Source: Pseudomonadota bacterium
GTDB taxonomy: Bacteria > Desulfobacterota > Desulfovibrionia > Desulfovibrionales > Desulfovibrionaceae
Reading direction: 5' to 3'
Assembly (NCBI GenBank): GCA_023390395.1
Contig: JAEWCY010000174.1
Location: 1-48,150, forward strand
DNA: 48,150 nt
Each line of letters starts with the position of its first letter. Position 1 is the first letter of the stretch. Under the pieces are notes generated by a model. The model was not told where the DNA came from. It was given only the letters and a program-made list of their open reading frames with translations, and did no database searches. Positions 1 through 8,164 of this stretch are shown piece by piece. The position numbers and the translations under genes were made by a program.

Positions 1-224
1 GGCTTGCGCAGGGCGGCCGCCAGGGCCGCGGCCCCGCCGGGCAGGTCGGCCGCCACCAGGGCCACGTCCGGCGTCTGGCGCGCCGCCGCCCGGACGGCCG
101 CCTCGTACGTGTCCGCCGCCACCACCCGGGAACAGCGCGGCCGCAGCAACCCCTCGAGCAGTTCCCGCGCCCAGGGGTCGGCCTCGGCCACCAGGGCGTA
201 GCCTCCCCGGCCATGCTCTTCCAT
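1..224 (-). CDS. Receiver-like (response regulator) protein, N-terminal part only
   Basis: The minus strand opens with ATG at 224 behind a GGAGG ribosome site and runs off the left edge, giving about 74 residues. The pattern is receiver-like: an acidic cluster AEADPWARELLEGLL near residues 13-27, then PDVALVAADLPGG near residues 53-65. Aligned on the conserved Pro-Gly after the third strand, the usual phosphoacceptor Asp position is Ala and an Asp sits two residues later. It may therefore be a receiver that cannot be phosphorylated normally, or the alignment may be shifted. Any output domain lies outside the window. Confidence 0.6.
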   Translation of the reverse strand, partial: MEEHGRGGYALVAEADPWARELLEGLLRPRCSRVVAADTYEAAVRAAARQTPDVALVAADLPGGAAALAAALRK

Positions 225-277
225 CCACGCCTCCACAAGGACAGCCTCGGCCGCGACGATACGGCCTCTCGCCCCCC

Positions 278-305
278 TTGTCATCGCCGCCGCAATGGGT
301 ATGTT
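278..305 (+). promoter_or_regulatory. Putative sigma-70 promoter for the Pro/Gly-rich protein gene
   Basis: TTGTCA (278-283), a 16-nt spacer and TATGTT (300-305) lie about 45 nt before the start codon at 352. Recognised by pattern only. Confidence 0.35.
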
Positions 306-351
306 CCGATAGTGAAGGCAAGACGCCTTCCCCGAAGCCCCGGAGGCGGCC

Positions 352-1086
352 ATGCAGCGATTTCGCCCGGCCCTTTGCCTGCTGCTTCTGTGTTTCCTGG
401 CCCTTTTCGCCGATGTGCGGCCGGGCCAGTCCCAGCCCCGGCCCGGCGGACCGGCCTTCGGTCCCCGGCCCGCGGGTCCCGTGGTCGGCCCCGTCGTCGG
501 GCCAAGGCCCATGGGCCCCGTGCCCGGCCCCTGGCGCGGCCCGGGTCCCCGGCCGCCCGTCGGCCCATGGCCGTGGCCCGTGGTCGTGGCCCCCGGACCG
601 GGCTACTACCCGCCCTATCCGGCCTACCCCTATCCGGCCTATCCCTACTACCCCGAGTATTATCCGGGCTATCCCTACCCGGCCTACGGCCCGTATCCGT
701 ACCCGTATCCGGCCTACCCCGGCCCGGCCGTGGGCGTCGCGGTCGGCGTCGGCCCCTGGGTCGGCCCGGGCCCCTACCCCGGCCCCAGGCCCGGTCCCGT
801 GGTCGGACCAGGACGGGTGGTCGGCCCCGGTCCTATCGGTCCGGGTCCCGTCGGCCCGGTCGGCGTGGTCCCCGGAGCGCCCCGGCAACCCGGCCCGAAC
901 TTCGGACCTGGCCAGCCCGGCCCCATGGCCGTGCGCCAGCCGGGACCCAATTTCGGCGTGGCCCAACCCGGACCGTCGGCCGTGCGCCAGCCCGGGCCGA
1001 ACTTCGGCCCGACCCAGCCCGGTCCCGGCGCGGTCCGCCAACCCGGCCCCAACTTCGGGCCGGCCCGGCCCGGGCCCGGACGCTGA
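352..1086 (+). CDS. Secreted Pro/Gly/Tyr-rich low-complexity protein with C-terminal tandem repeats
   Basis: This 244-residue protein starts at ATG 352 behind a GGAGG site. Residues 1-27 form a signal peptide (MQRF, hydrophobic Leu/Phe core, then a small-residue cleavage region). The mature chain is almost entirely Pro, Gly, Val, Arg and Tyr. A Tyr-Pro tract (about residues 83-125) is followed by a Gly-Pro-Val tract, then four copies of a 17-residue unit built on RQPGPNFG (877-1083). No catalytic motif is visible. Such chains are usually extracellular or wall-associated, but the function is unknown. It stands alone between the receiver fragment and a lipoprotein gene. Confidence 0.7.
   Translation: MQRFRPALCLLLLCFLALFADVRPGQSQPRPGGPAFGPRPAGPVVGPVVGPRPMGPVPGPWRGPGPRPPVGPWPWPVVVAPGPGYYPPYPAYPYPAYPYYPEYYPGYPYPAYGPYPYPYPAYPGPAVGVAVGVGPWVGPGPYPGPRPGPVVGPGRVVGPGPIGPGPVGPVGVVPGAPRQPGPNFGPGQPGPMAVRQPGPNFGVAQPGPSAVRQPGPNFGPTQPGPGAVRQPGPNFGPARPGPGR
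877..1083 (+). repeat. Four tandem 51-bp coding repeats
   Basis: Units start at 877, 928, 979 and 1030; each encodes a variant of AVRQPGPNFGPxQPGPx. The last unit is slightly longer and ends just before the stop codon. The constant core is RQPGPNFG; the flanking residues vary. Confidence 0.85.
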
Positions 1087-1171
1087 AGCGCGTTGACGCC
1101 CCTTGGCGGCGCGGCTACCGAAAACGATGCGCTCCCGATCTTACGGCAACCCCAAGCCCCAAGGAGTTTCC

Positions 1172-1579
1172 ATGCGACGCTTGTCCCTGGTCGCGGCGCT
1201 TATGCTGCTCGTCCTCGCCGGCTGCGCCGGCTCCGCCGCCTCCCGCCCGGAAACGGCCGGCGAGCCCACGGTCTACGCCCGGGTGGTGAACCCGCCCAAT
1301 CCCCTGCTCGTCGGCTGCTGGATGCGCTCCCGGCCTTCGGAGTACCGGCGGCCGAATTCCTACACCTATTGCCTGGTCCAAAAGGGCGGCAAGTACGCCG
1401 TGTACTACGAATGGCGCGACGGCAAGACCCTGGAGGAACACAAGGGCTGGATGCCCTTCACCATCGACGGCGACCGCATGAGCAGCGACACCGAGCCGAG
1501 TTCCTACGTCGTCAAAGACGGACGCGTCTGGCACGCCTACGCCGGCCGCGACACGCTCCACCCCATGCTGCGCCAGTAG
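1172..1579 (+). CDS. Small outer-membrane-type lipoprotein, function unknown
   Basis: The start is ATG 1172 behind AAGGAG; an in-frame upstream ATG at 1103 is rejected because it would bury the signal peptide. The 135-residue product has a type II signal peptide with lipobox LAGC (residues 16-19). After the Cys come a short linker and a compact domain rich in Tyr and Trp (VGCWMRSRPSEYRRPNSYTYC, then KGGKYAVYYEWRDGK), which could form a small beta-sheet fold. No known family is recognised. It is probably monocistronic, ahead of the methyltransferase gene. Confidence 0.75.
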   Translation: MRRLSLVAALMLLVLAGCAGSAASRPETAGEPTVYARVVNPPNPLLVGCWMRSRPSEYRRPNSYTYCLVQKGGKYAVYYEWRDGKTLEEHKGWMPFTIDGDRMSSDTEPSSYVVKDGRVWHAYAGRDTLHPMLRQ

Positions 1580-1717
1580 CCCGGGGCCGGGGGCGGGGGC
1601 TTTTGCCAACGCCCCCCGGTTTCTGCTATCGCTCCCCGAAACCGCCCGCGGCGGCAGAGGCCGCCGCGCAAGCGGCCATCCGAGGGAGGGAGCGCCGCCA
1701 CGCGGCCCGGAGCATCC

Positions 1718-2449
1718 ATGTGGGACAGCGAAACCGCCAGACGCTACGACGCCTGGTTCGAGACCCCGCCCGGGGCCTTCGCCCTGTCGCGCGAGATCAG
1801 GCTGCTTGAACGCATGACGTCCGGCTGGCCCAGGCGCGGTCAGCGACTTTTGGAAATCGGCTGCGGCACGGGCATCTTCCTCGACGTGCTGCACGGCGCG
1901 GGCTTCGACGTGGCCGGGCTCGACGCCTCGCCGGCCATGCTCGAGGCGGCCCGGCGGCGCATGGGCGAGCGGGCCGACCTGCACCTCGGCGACGGCGGCC
2001 ACCTGCCCTTCGACGACAACGAATTCGATTTCTGCGTGCTCCTGACCGTGCTGGAATTCTGCCCCGACCCGGGGCTGGTGCTGCGCGAGGCGGCCCGCGT
2101 GGCCCGAAAGGCCCTGCTCGTGGGCTACCTCAACCGCTTCTCCTTTTACGGCCTGACCATGCGCCTTTTCCCGGGCCACACCCGGGGGCCCCTGCGCCAG
2201 GCCCGCTGGTTCACGCCCTGCGGCATGGGCCGGTTGCTGCGCGCTTCGCTCGGCCGCCGTCCCTGCCGCACCCGGTCCGTGCTGCTCGGCCCGAAAGCCA
2301 GCTGGCGCGAGGCCGGTCCCTGGCGGCAGCTCAACAGCCCCATCCTGTCCGCGCCCGTAGGCGCGTTTTGCGCCACGGACGTCTCCCTGGCCGACGCGCC
2401 GGTCATGACGCCCCTGCCCGCCTTCAAGGCCAAGGCCTGCCTGGGCTGA
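1718..2449 (+). CDS. Class I SAM-dependent methyltransferase
   Basis: This 243-residue protein starts at ATG 1718 after GGAG. The Rossmann motifs are clear: motif I LLEIGCGTGIF (about residues 44-54), the acidic end of strand 2 VAGLDASPAMLEAARRRM (about 65-82), and motif II FDFCVLLTVLEF (about 105-116). This is a Methyltransf_11 type fold (UbiE/COQ5-like) acting on an unknown small molecule. The C-terminal part after VGYLNRFSFYG carries two Arg-rich stretches and no family marker. The neighbouring genes give no clue to the substrate. Confidence 0.85.
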   Translation: MWDSETARRYDAWFETPPGAFALSREIRLLERMTSGWPRRGQRLLEIGCGTGIFLDVLHGAGFDVAGLDASPAMLEAARRRMGERADLHLGDGGHLPFDDNEFDFCVLLTVLEFCPDPGLVLREAARVARKALLVGYLNRFSFYGLTMRLFPGHTRGPLRQARWFTPCGMGRLLRASLGRRPCRTRSVLLGPKASWREAGPWRQLNSPILSAPVGAFCATDVSLADAPVMTPLPAFKAKACLG

Positions 2450-2460
2450 CGGCGGCCCTT

Positions 2461-2489
2461 TTGACAACAAGGGCCGTCTCGTCTACGCT
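2461..2489 (+). promoter_or_regulatory. Putative sigma-70 promoter of hisS
   Basis: TTGACA (2461-2466), a 17-nt spacer and TACGCT (2484-2489). The -35 box lies in the loop of a GGCCCTT/AAGGGCC dyad that may terminate the upstream methyltransferase transcript. About 45 nt separate the predicted start site from the hisS ATG. Confidence 0.5.
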
Positions 2490-2540
2490 CGTGCGTCTTT
2501 TCAAACGACGCGGCCGCGTGCCGCCCCCGGATCACGCCCC

Positions 2541-3806
2541 ATGGAAAAAATACAGAAGATAAAAGGCTTCGCCGATCTCTTTCCGCCGGATTCCGGCGTC
2601 TTCTCCTTCATCGAGCGCTCCGCCCGCGACGTGTTCTCCCGCTACGGCTACCGGGAGCTGCGCGTGCCGGTGCTCGAACGCACCGAGCTCTTCGCCCGCT
2701 CCATCGGCGAAGAGACCGACGTGGTGCAAAAGGAGATGTACACCTTCCCGGACCGCAAGGGCCGCTCCCTGACGTTGCGCCCCGAGGCCACGGCCGGGGT
2801 CATGCGGGCGCTCATCGAGGACAAGCGCGCCGGCGAGAGCCTGCAGAAGTACTTCGCCCACGGCCCCATGTTCCGCTACGAACGGCCGCAGAAAGGCCGC
2901 ATGCGCCAGTTCCACCAGATCGACGTCGAGGCCGTGGGTTCGCCCGATCCCCTGCTCGACGCCGAGGTCCTGCTCATGCTCGACCAGTACCTGCGGACCC
3001 TGGGCCTGGAAAACCTCACGGTGGAGCTCAATTCCCTGGGCTGCCGCGAGTGCCGGCCGGTCTTCCTCGACACGCTGCGCGAGTTTCTCAAGGGCATGCA
3101 CAAGGAGCAATTGTGCGAGGACTGCATGCGCCGAAAGCTCACCAACCCGCTTCGCGTGCTCGACTGCAAGGTGCCCCAGTGCAAGGAGTTCACGGCCGAC
3201 GCGCCGAAGATCACCGACCACCTCTGCCCGGAGTGCGCCGAACACTTCGCCGTGGTCACGGGCGTGCTCGACGCGGCCGGCCTGCCCTACGTGCTCAACC
3301 CCCGGCTGGTGCGGGGCCTGGACTACTACGTGCGCACCACCTTCGAGATCGTCTCCGGCGACATCGGGGCCCAGTCCTCGGTGGCCGGCGGCGGGCGCTA
3401 CGACGGCCTGGTCGCCTCGCTCGGCGGTCCGGACGTGCCGGGCGTGGGCTTCGCCTGCGGCATGGAGCGCCTGGCGCTTTTAATCAACAAGGACCTGGAG
3501 GCCGCGCCGGACTTCTTCCTGGCCGTGCTCGACGCGGCCGGGCTGTCGCGCGGCCTGCTGCTGGCCCAGGAACTGCGCCTCGCCGGCTTTTCCGGCGAGG
3601 CCCCCTTCGCCGCCAAAAGCGTCAAGAGCCAGATGCGCGCCGCGGACAAGTCCGGCGCGCGGTTTTGCCTCGTGCTCGGCACGCAAGAGCTGGCCGCCGG
3701 CACGGTGGTGGCCAAGGACATGCGCGCCGGCGGCCAGGAGACCGTGAGCCAGGACATGCTGGCCGCCTTCCTGCGCGCCCGGCTGGAAGAGGCGAAAGAA
3801 GAATAA
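2541..3806 (+). CDS. hisS: Histidine--tRNA ligase
   Basis: The 421-residue product has the normal length for bacterial HisRS, a class II synthetase that charges tRNA-His. Motif 2 reads MFRYERPQKGRMRQFHQ (about residues 111-127). The histidine-specific loop is LVRGLDYYVRTTFE and the motif 3 region is GVGFACGMERLALL. The insertion domain carries four Cys pairs (GCRECR, CEDC, CKVPQC, CPEC) that could bind zinc; this variant is known in some bacterial HisRS. The C-terminal anticodon-binding domain begins near DFFLAVLDAAG. It is followed by aspS across a hairpin-rich gap, forming a translation gene block. Confidence 0.97.
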   Translation: MEKIQKIKGFADLFPPDSGVFSFIERSARDVFSRYGYRELRVPVLERTELFARSIGEETDVVQKEMYTFPDRKGRSLTLRPEATAGVMRALIEDKRAGESLQKYFAHGPMFRYERPQKGRMRQFHQIDVEAVGSPDPLLDAEVLLMLDQYLRTLGLENLTVELNSLGCRECRPVFLDTLREFLKGMHKEQLCEDCMRRKLTNPLRVLDCKVPQCKEFTADAPKITDHLCPECAEHFAVVTGVLDAAGLPYVLNPRLVRGLDYYVRTTFEIVSGDIGAQSSVAGGGRYDGLVASLGGPDVPGVGFACGMERLALLINKDLEAAPDFFLAVLDAAGLSRGLLLAQELRLAGFSGEAPFAAKSVKSQMRAADKSGARFCLVLGTQELAAGTVVAKDMRAGGQETVSQDMLAAFLRARLEEAKEE

Positions 3807-3810
3807 GAGC

Positions 3811-3874
3811 GGGGGCGTCGCCCCCCCCCCCCCAACGGGGGGGATCATCCCCCCCGAGCCCCCCGCAAGGGGGG
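3811..3874. repeat. Triple GC hairpin element with a 13-C run between hisS and aspS
   Basis: Three hairpins follow one another: GGGGGCGTCGCCCCC at 3811-3825 merging into a run of 13 C (3821-3833); a 19-bp palindrome with arms GGGGGGGAT/ATCCCCCCC at 3837-3855; and CCCCCC-GCAA-GGGGGG at 3859-3874, closed by a GNRA-type tetraloop. Similar G/C-block elements recur between genes in Desulfovibrio-group genomes (from general knowledge). It may act as an attenuator or mRNA-stability element. The homopolymer lengths could also be sequencing-sensitive. Confidence 0.7.
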
Positions 3875-3902
3875 AACGCAGTTTTTGAAAAAGGATGACT
3901 CC

Positions 3903-5708
3903 ATGAGCGAGACGCTTGTCCTCGACAGGCTGGACGACTGGCGGCGCACCCACGATTGCGGGGCGCTACGGGCCTCGGACGTCGGCAGCGACGTGTGCCT
4001 GATGGGCTGGGCCCAGTTCCGCCGCGACCACGGCGGCCTGATCTTCATCGACCTGCGCGACCGCGGCGGCCTGACCCAGACCGTGTTCTGCCCCGAAGGC
4101 AGCGAGGAAGCCCTGGAGCGGGCCCACGTGCTGCGCGTGGAATACGTGCTGGCGGTCAAGGGCCGCGTGCGCCCCCGCCCCGAGGGCATGGCCAACCCCA
4201 ACATGGCCACGGGCGAGATCGAAGTGGAGGTGACGGAGTTCAAGCTCTTGAATACCGCCGCCACCCCGCCCTTTCCCATCGAAGACCGCATCGACGCCTC
4301 GGAGATGCTGCGGCTCAAGTACCGCTACCTGGACCTGCGCCGGCCCAAGCTCGCCGCCAACTTTTTGCTGCGAAACCGCGCCGTGCAGAGCATCCGCCGC
4401 TACCTGGACGGCCTGGGATTCCTCGACGTGGAAACCCCGGTGCTGACCAAGTCCACGCCCGAGGGCGCGCGCGATTTTCTGGTGCCCAGCCGCCTGAGCA
4501 ACGGCGCGTTCTACGCCCTGCCCCAGTCGCCCCAGCTCTTCAAGCAGCTGCTCATGATGTCCGGCTTCGACCGCTACTACCAGGTGGTCAAGTGCTTCCG
4601 CGACGAGGACCTGCGCGCCGACCGCCAGCCGGAATTCACCCAGGTCGACATCGAGATGAGCTTCGTGGACGAGGAGCAGATCATGGGCATGGCCGAGAAC
4701 ATGGTGCGCACCATGTTCAAGGAGGCCGCCGGCGTGGCCCTGCCCGAAGTCTTCCCGCGCATGACCTTCGCCGAGGCCATGCGGGACTACGGCCTGGACA
4801 AGCCCGACGTCCGCTTCGACCTCAAGCTCGTGGACGTCACGGAGGTCGTGCGCCAAAGCCAGTTCCAGGTCTTCGCCAAGGCCGAGCTGGTCAAGGGCGT
4901 GCGCGTGCCCGGCGGCGGGGCGCTCTCGCGCAAGGAGATCGACGACCTGACGGAATTCGTCAAGATTTACGGGGCCAAGGGCTTGGCCTGGATCAAGATC
5001 AAGGAAGACGAGTGGCAGTCGCCCTTCGCCAAGTTCCTCTCCGACGAGGAGCGGGCCGGGCTTGTCTCCGCCTTCGGCCTGGAGCCCGGGGACATCGTCT
5101 TCTTCCAGGCCGGCGCGGCGGACATGGTCAACACCGCCCTGGGCTACCTGCGCCTCCAGCTCGGCGAACGCTTCGGCCTGATCCCCGAGGGCGTCTTCGC
5201 CCCGGTGTGGGTCACGGACTTTCCGCTGCTCGAATACGACCCGGAAAACAAGCGCTACGCCGCCAGGCACCACCCCTTCACCGCGCCCCAGTCCGGCCAC
5301 CTGGAGAAGCTGGCCGGCGACCCGGCCGGGGCCCTGTCGCGCGCCTACGACCTTGTGCTCAACGGCAGCGAGATCGGCGGCGGCTCCATCCGCATCCACG
5401 ACCGCGAGACGCAAAAGGCCATGTTCGCCGCCCTTGGCATCGAGGACCAGGAGGCCGAGGACAAGTTCGGCTTCCTGCTGCGCGCCCTGGAGTTCGGCGC
5501 GCCGCCCCACGGCGGCATTGCCTTCGGCCTGGACCGCCTTATCATGATCCTTGCCGGCGCGAAATCCATCCGCGACGTCATCGCCTTCCCCAAGACCCAG
5601 AAGGCCATGTGCCTTTTGACCGAAGCGCCGGGGGAAGTGTCGCTCGCGCAGCTGCGCGAACTCGGCATCAAGCTGCGCTCGCGGGACAAGGATAAGGACA
5701 AGGCGTAA
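3903..5708 (+). CDS. aspS: Aspartate--tRNA ligase, bacterial type
   Basis: The start is ATG 3903 with AAGGA just upstream; an in-frame TTG at 3885 is less likely. The 601-residue length matches bacterial AspRS. The order is an N-terminal OB-fold anticodon domain (residues 20-110), the catalytic core with motif 2 FRDEDLRADRQPEFTQ (about residues 223-238), a GAD insertion domain (about 285-410), and motif 3 GIAFGLDRLIMILAG near the C terminus. It charges tRNA-Asp. Whether it is non-discriminating (also charging tRNA-Asn) depends on a gatCAB locus outside the window. It ends two bases before the def start. Confidence 0.97.
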   Translation: MSETLVLDRLDDWRRTHDCGALRASDVGSDVCLMGWAQFRRDHGGLIFIDLRDRGGLTQTVFCPEGSEEALERAHVLRVEYVLAVKGRVRPRPEGMANPNMATGEIEVEVTEFKLLNTAATPPFPIEDRIDASEMLRLKYRYLDLRRPKLAANFLLRNRAVQSIRRYLDGLGFLDVETPVLTKSTPEGARDFLVPSRLSNGAFYALPQSPQLFKQLLMMSGFDRYYQVVKCFRDEDLRADRQPEFTQVDIEMSFVDEEQIMGMAENMVRTMFKEAAGVALPEVFPRMTFAEAMRDYGLDKPDVRFDLKLVDVTEVVRQSQFQVFAKAELVKGVRVPGGGALSRKEIDDLTEFVKIYGAKGLAWIKIKEDEWQSPFAKFLSDEERAGLVSAFGLEPGDIVFFQAGAADMVNTALGYLRLQLGERFGLIPEGVFAPVWVTDFPLLEYDPENKRYAARHHPFTAPQSGHLEKLAGDPAGALSRAYDLVLNGSEIGGGSIRIHDRETQKAMFAALGIEDQEAEDKFGFLLRALEFGAPPHGGIAFGLDRLIMILAGAKSIRDVIAFPKTQKAMCLLTEAPGEVSLAQLRELGIKLRSRDKDKDKA

Positions 5709-5710
5709 CC

Positions 5711-6238
5711 ATGCCTCTGGAGATACGCAAATACCCGGACCCGGTGCTGGCCAGAAAGGCCGCGCCGGTGACCGAGATCACGCCCGCGATCCGGGAGCTG
5801 GCTGCGGAAATGGCCGAGGCCATGTACGCCAACCAGGGCGTGGGCCTGGCCGCGCCCCAGGTCGGCGAGTCCATCCGGCTCGTGGTCATCGACCTGACCG
5901 GCCCGGAGAAGCGCGAAGGGCTCGTCACCCTGGTCAACCCCGTGGTCGCCGCCGCCAGCGGCGAGCAGGAAGACGAGGAAGGGTGCCTGTCCGTGCGCGA
6001 CTACCGCACCAACGTGCGCCGGGCGGCGTGCGTCACGGTCAAGGCCCTGGACCTGGACGGCAGGGAAATGGAGATCGAGGCCGACGGGCTCTACGCCGTC
6101 TGCCTCCAGCACGAGATCGACCACCTCGACGGCGTGCTTTTCATCGACCGCATCAGCCGCCTCAAACGCGCCATGTACGACAAGCGGGTGAAAAGATGGA
6201 CCAGGCAGCAGCAGGAAACGGCGAGCCAGGCCGGCTAA
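5711..6238 (+). CDS. def: Peptide deformylase
   Basis: This 175-residue metalloenzyme removes the formyl group from nascent N-terminal Met. All three hallmark motifs are present: GVGLAAPQVG (43-52), EGCLSV (90-95, metal ligand C92) and QHEIDHLDG (133-141, ligands H134 and H138, catalytic E135). The start directly follows the aspS stop. The 3' end overlaps the likely fmt start, so the enzymes that add and remove the formyl group share a transcript. Confidence 0.97.
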   Translation: MPLEIRKYPDPVLARKAAPVTEITPAIRELAAEMAEAMYANQGVGLAAPQVGESIRLVVIDLTGPEKREGLVTLVNPVVAAASGEQEDEEGCLSVRDYRTNVRRAACVTVKALDLDGREMEIEADGLYAVCLQHEIDHLDGVLFIDRISRLKRAMYDKRVKRWTRQQQETASQAG

Positions 6239-7224
6239 GGGCCGTGTTCATGGGCACGCCGCAGTTCGCGGCGACGGTCCTCGAACACGCGCTGGCCAGC
6301 GACGACGTGGACGTGGTCGCGGTCTACACCCAGCCCGACCGGCCCTGTGGCCGGGGCAAGAAGTGCCAGCCCGGCGCGGTCAAGACGCTGGCGCTCGAAA
6401 AGGGCCTGCCCATCCACCAGCCCGAGACCTTCAAGGACCCGGCCGAGGTGGAGCGGCTGGCCGCCTACGCCCCGGACGTGCTGCTCGTGGCCGCCTACGG
6501 CATGATCCTGCCCCAGGCCGTGCTCGACGTGCCAAGGCTCATGCCCTTAAACGTCCACGCCTCGCTGTTGCCGGCCTGGCGCGGGGCCGCGCCCATCGAG
6601 CGGGCCATCGCCGCCGGGGACCGGCTCACGGGCGTGACCATCATGCGCATGGTGGCGGCGCTGGACGCCGGCCCCATGATCATGCAGCGCGTGCTGGCCA
6701 TCGGCCAATCCGACACCGCCGGCACGCTGCGGGCCGAGCTGGCCGACCTCGGCGGCCGGCTGCTCCTGCACGTGCTCAAGCGCCTGCGCACCGGCGGGGT
6801 GCCCATGGTGGAGCAGGACCCGGACAAGGTCACCTACGCCAAGAAGATCGACAAGGCCGAGGCGCTGATCGACTGGAACAAGCCGGCGGCCGAGGTCCAC
6901 GACCTGATCCGGTCCATGACGCCGCACCCGGGCGCGTTCTTCTTCTGGAAGCAGGCCGCGGACAGGGAGCCGCTTCGCATCATCGCCCACCCGGGCAAGG
7001 TGGGCTGTCCGCTGCCGCCCGGGGCCAGGCCCGGCGACATCCTGGGCCTCATGGAGTGCCACATCGGCGTGGCCTGCGCCGACGCCGTCTATTTCATCCC
7101 CACGGTGGTCCCGGCCGGCAAGCGGCCCATGGACGCCAAGGCCTTTTCCTGCGGCTACCTCGGCAAGTGCGAGGACGACGCCATGGCCGTGTGCGGGCCG
7201 CCGGACGGCGGCGCCACAGCCTAG
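6196..7224 (+). CDS. fmt: Methionyl-tRNA formyltransferase
   Basis: Fmt uses 10-formyl-THF to formylate initiator Met-tRNA. ATG 6196 is chosen because it keeps the whole first strand (RLRAVFMGTPQF); it overlaps def by 43 bp. GTG 6244 and ATG 6250 are later alternatives with a slightly better AAGG site but would truncate the fold. With the chosen start the protein has 342 residues. The catalytic region LNVHASLLPAWRGAAPI carries N119 and H121, and D157 lies in ALDAGPM. The C-terminal tRNA-binding domain follows from about residue 220. Confidence 0.93.
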   Translation: MDQAAAGNGEPGRLRAVFMGTPQFAATVLEHALASDDVDVVAVYTQPDRPCGRGKKCQPGAVKTLALEKGLPIHQPETFKDPAEVERLAAYAPDVLLVAAYGMILPQAVLDVPRLMPLNVHASLLPAWRGAAPIERAIAAGDRLTGVTIMRMVAALDAGPMIMQRVLAIGQSDTAGTLRAELADLGGRLLLHVLKRLRTGGVPMVEQDPDKVTYAKKIDKAEALIDWNKPAAEVHDLIRSMTPHPGAFFFWKQAADREPLRIIAHPGKVGCPLPPGARPGDILGLMECHIGVACADAVYFIPTVVPAGKRPMDAKAFSCGYLGKCEDDAMAVCGPPDGGATA

Positions 7225-7318
7225 CCCCTCCTTGCGCAGAAGCAGGTTCCGTTTCGCGGGGCAGCGGCTTTTTTTCGGGAAACGGCGCGAGACGCGACTG
7301 GGAGCATCCGGAGCATTG

Positions 7319-8164
7319 GTGGAACGCAACGAACCGTCCAAGAAAAGGGTCTTCATAGGGCTTTTGTGCGGCACGGGACTGGCCGTGTGCGCGCTTTTGG
7401 CCCTGGCCTGGGTCATCCCCTACATCGGCCTGGCCAACATCCATCCCCTGGTGCCGTGGGTGCTCGGCGCGCTGTCCGCCGCCGCCATCGCGCTGGTGCT
7501 CTGGGCCACCATCGGGCTGGCCATCAGCGTGGCCATGGGCCGGCCGTTTTTGGGCTCGGACCACCTGCGCGGGGTCATGGCCCGGGTGTTTCTGCCGCTG
7601 ATGACCATCTTCGCCCGCCTTTTCCGGCTGTCCAAGAGCCGGGTGCGCGGCTCGTTCATCAAGGTCAACAACGAGATGGTGTCCGCCTCGGTGGGCCGCT
7701 TCGAGCCGTCGCAGGTGCTGGTGCTTTTGCCGCACTGCCTGCAGTCGAGCCGCTGCCTGCACCGGCTCACCTACGACATCAACAACTGCAAGCGCTGCGG
7801 CATGTGCCCGGTGGACGGCCTCATCACGCTCTCCGAGGCCTACGGCGTGCACATCGCCATTGCCACCGGCGGCACCATCGCCCGGCGCATCGTGGTGCAA
7901 AAGAGGCCCCGGCTCATCCTGGCCGTGGCCTGCGAGCGCGACCTGACCAGCGGCATCCAGGACACCTACCCCATTCCGGTCTACGGCGTGCTCAACGAAC
8001 GGCCCAACGGCCCCTGCCTGGACACGCGGGTTGCCCTGCCGCGCCTGGAAAGCGCCCTGCGCCACTTCCTGGTGGACGGCACGGCCCGCGAGCGCCTTTT
8101 CGAACGTCTCCCCGGCCGGCCGCCGTTCGGCGCGCCCGCGCCGGCCGGGCAGGCCCCGCGTTGA
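7319..8164 (+). CDS. DUF116 membrane protein with Cys-rich (Fe-S-like) motif
   Basis: GTG 7319 is preferred, with GGAG five bases upstream; TTG 7316 is the alternative. The 281-residue product has two N-terminal transmembrane helices (about residues 12-35 and 42-68), then a cytoplasmic domain with CLQSSRC and NNCKRCGMCPV, a Cys cluster typical of DUF116 and suggestive of Fe-S or metal binding. It is embedded between fmt and rsmB, overlapping the latter by four bases. This fixed linkage hints at a role tied to translation or RNA modification, but no activity is established. Confidence 0.85.
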   Translation: MERNEPSKKRVFIGLLCGTGLAVCALLALAWVIPYIGLANIHPLVPWVLGALSAAAIALVLWATIGLAISVAMGRPFLGSDHLRGVMARVFLPLMTIFARLFRLSKSRVRGSFIKVNNEMVSASVGRFEPSQVLVLLPHCLQSSRCLHRLTYDINNCKRCGMCPVDGLITLSEAYGVHIAIATGGTIARRIVVQKRPRLILAVACERDLTSGIQDTYPIPVYGVLNERPNGPCLDTRVALPRLESALRHFLVDGTARERLFERLPGRPPFGAPAPAGQAPR

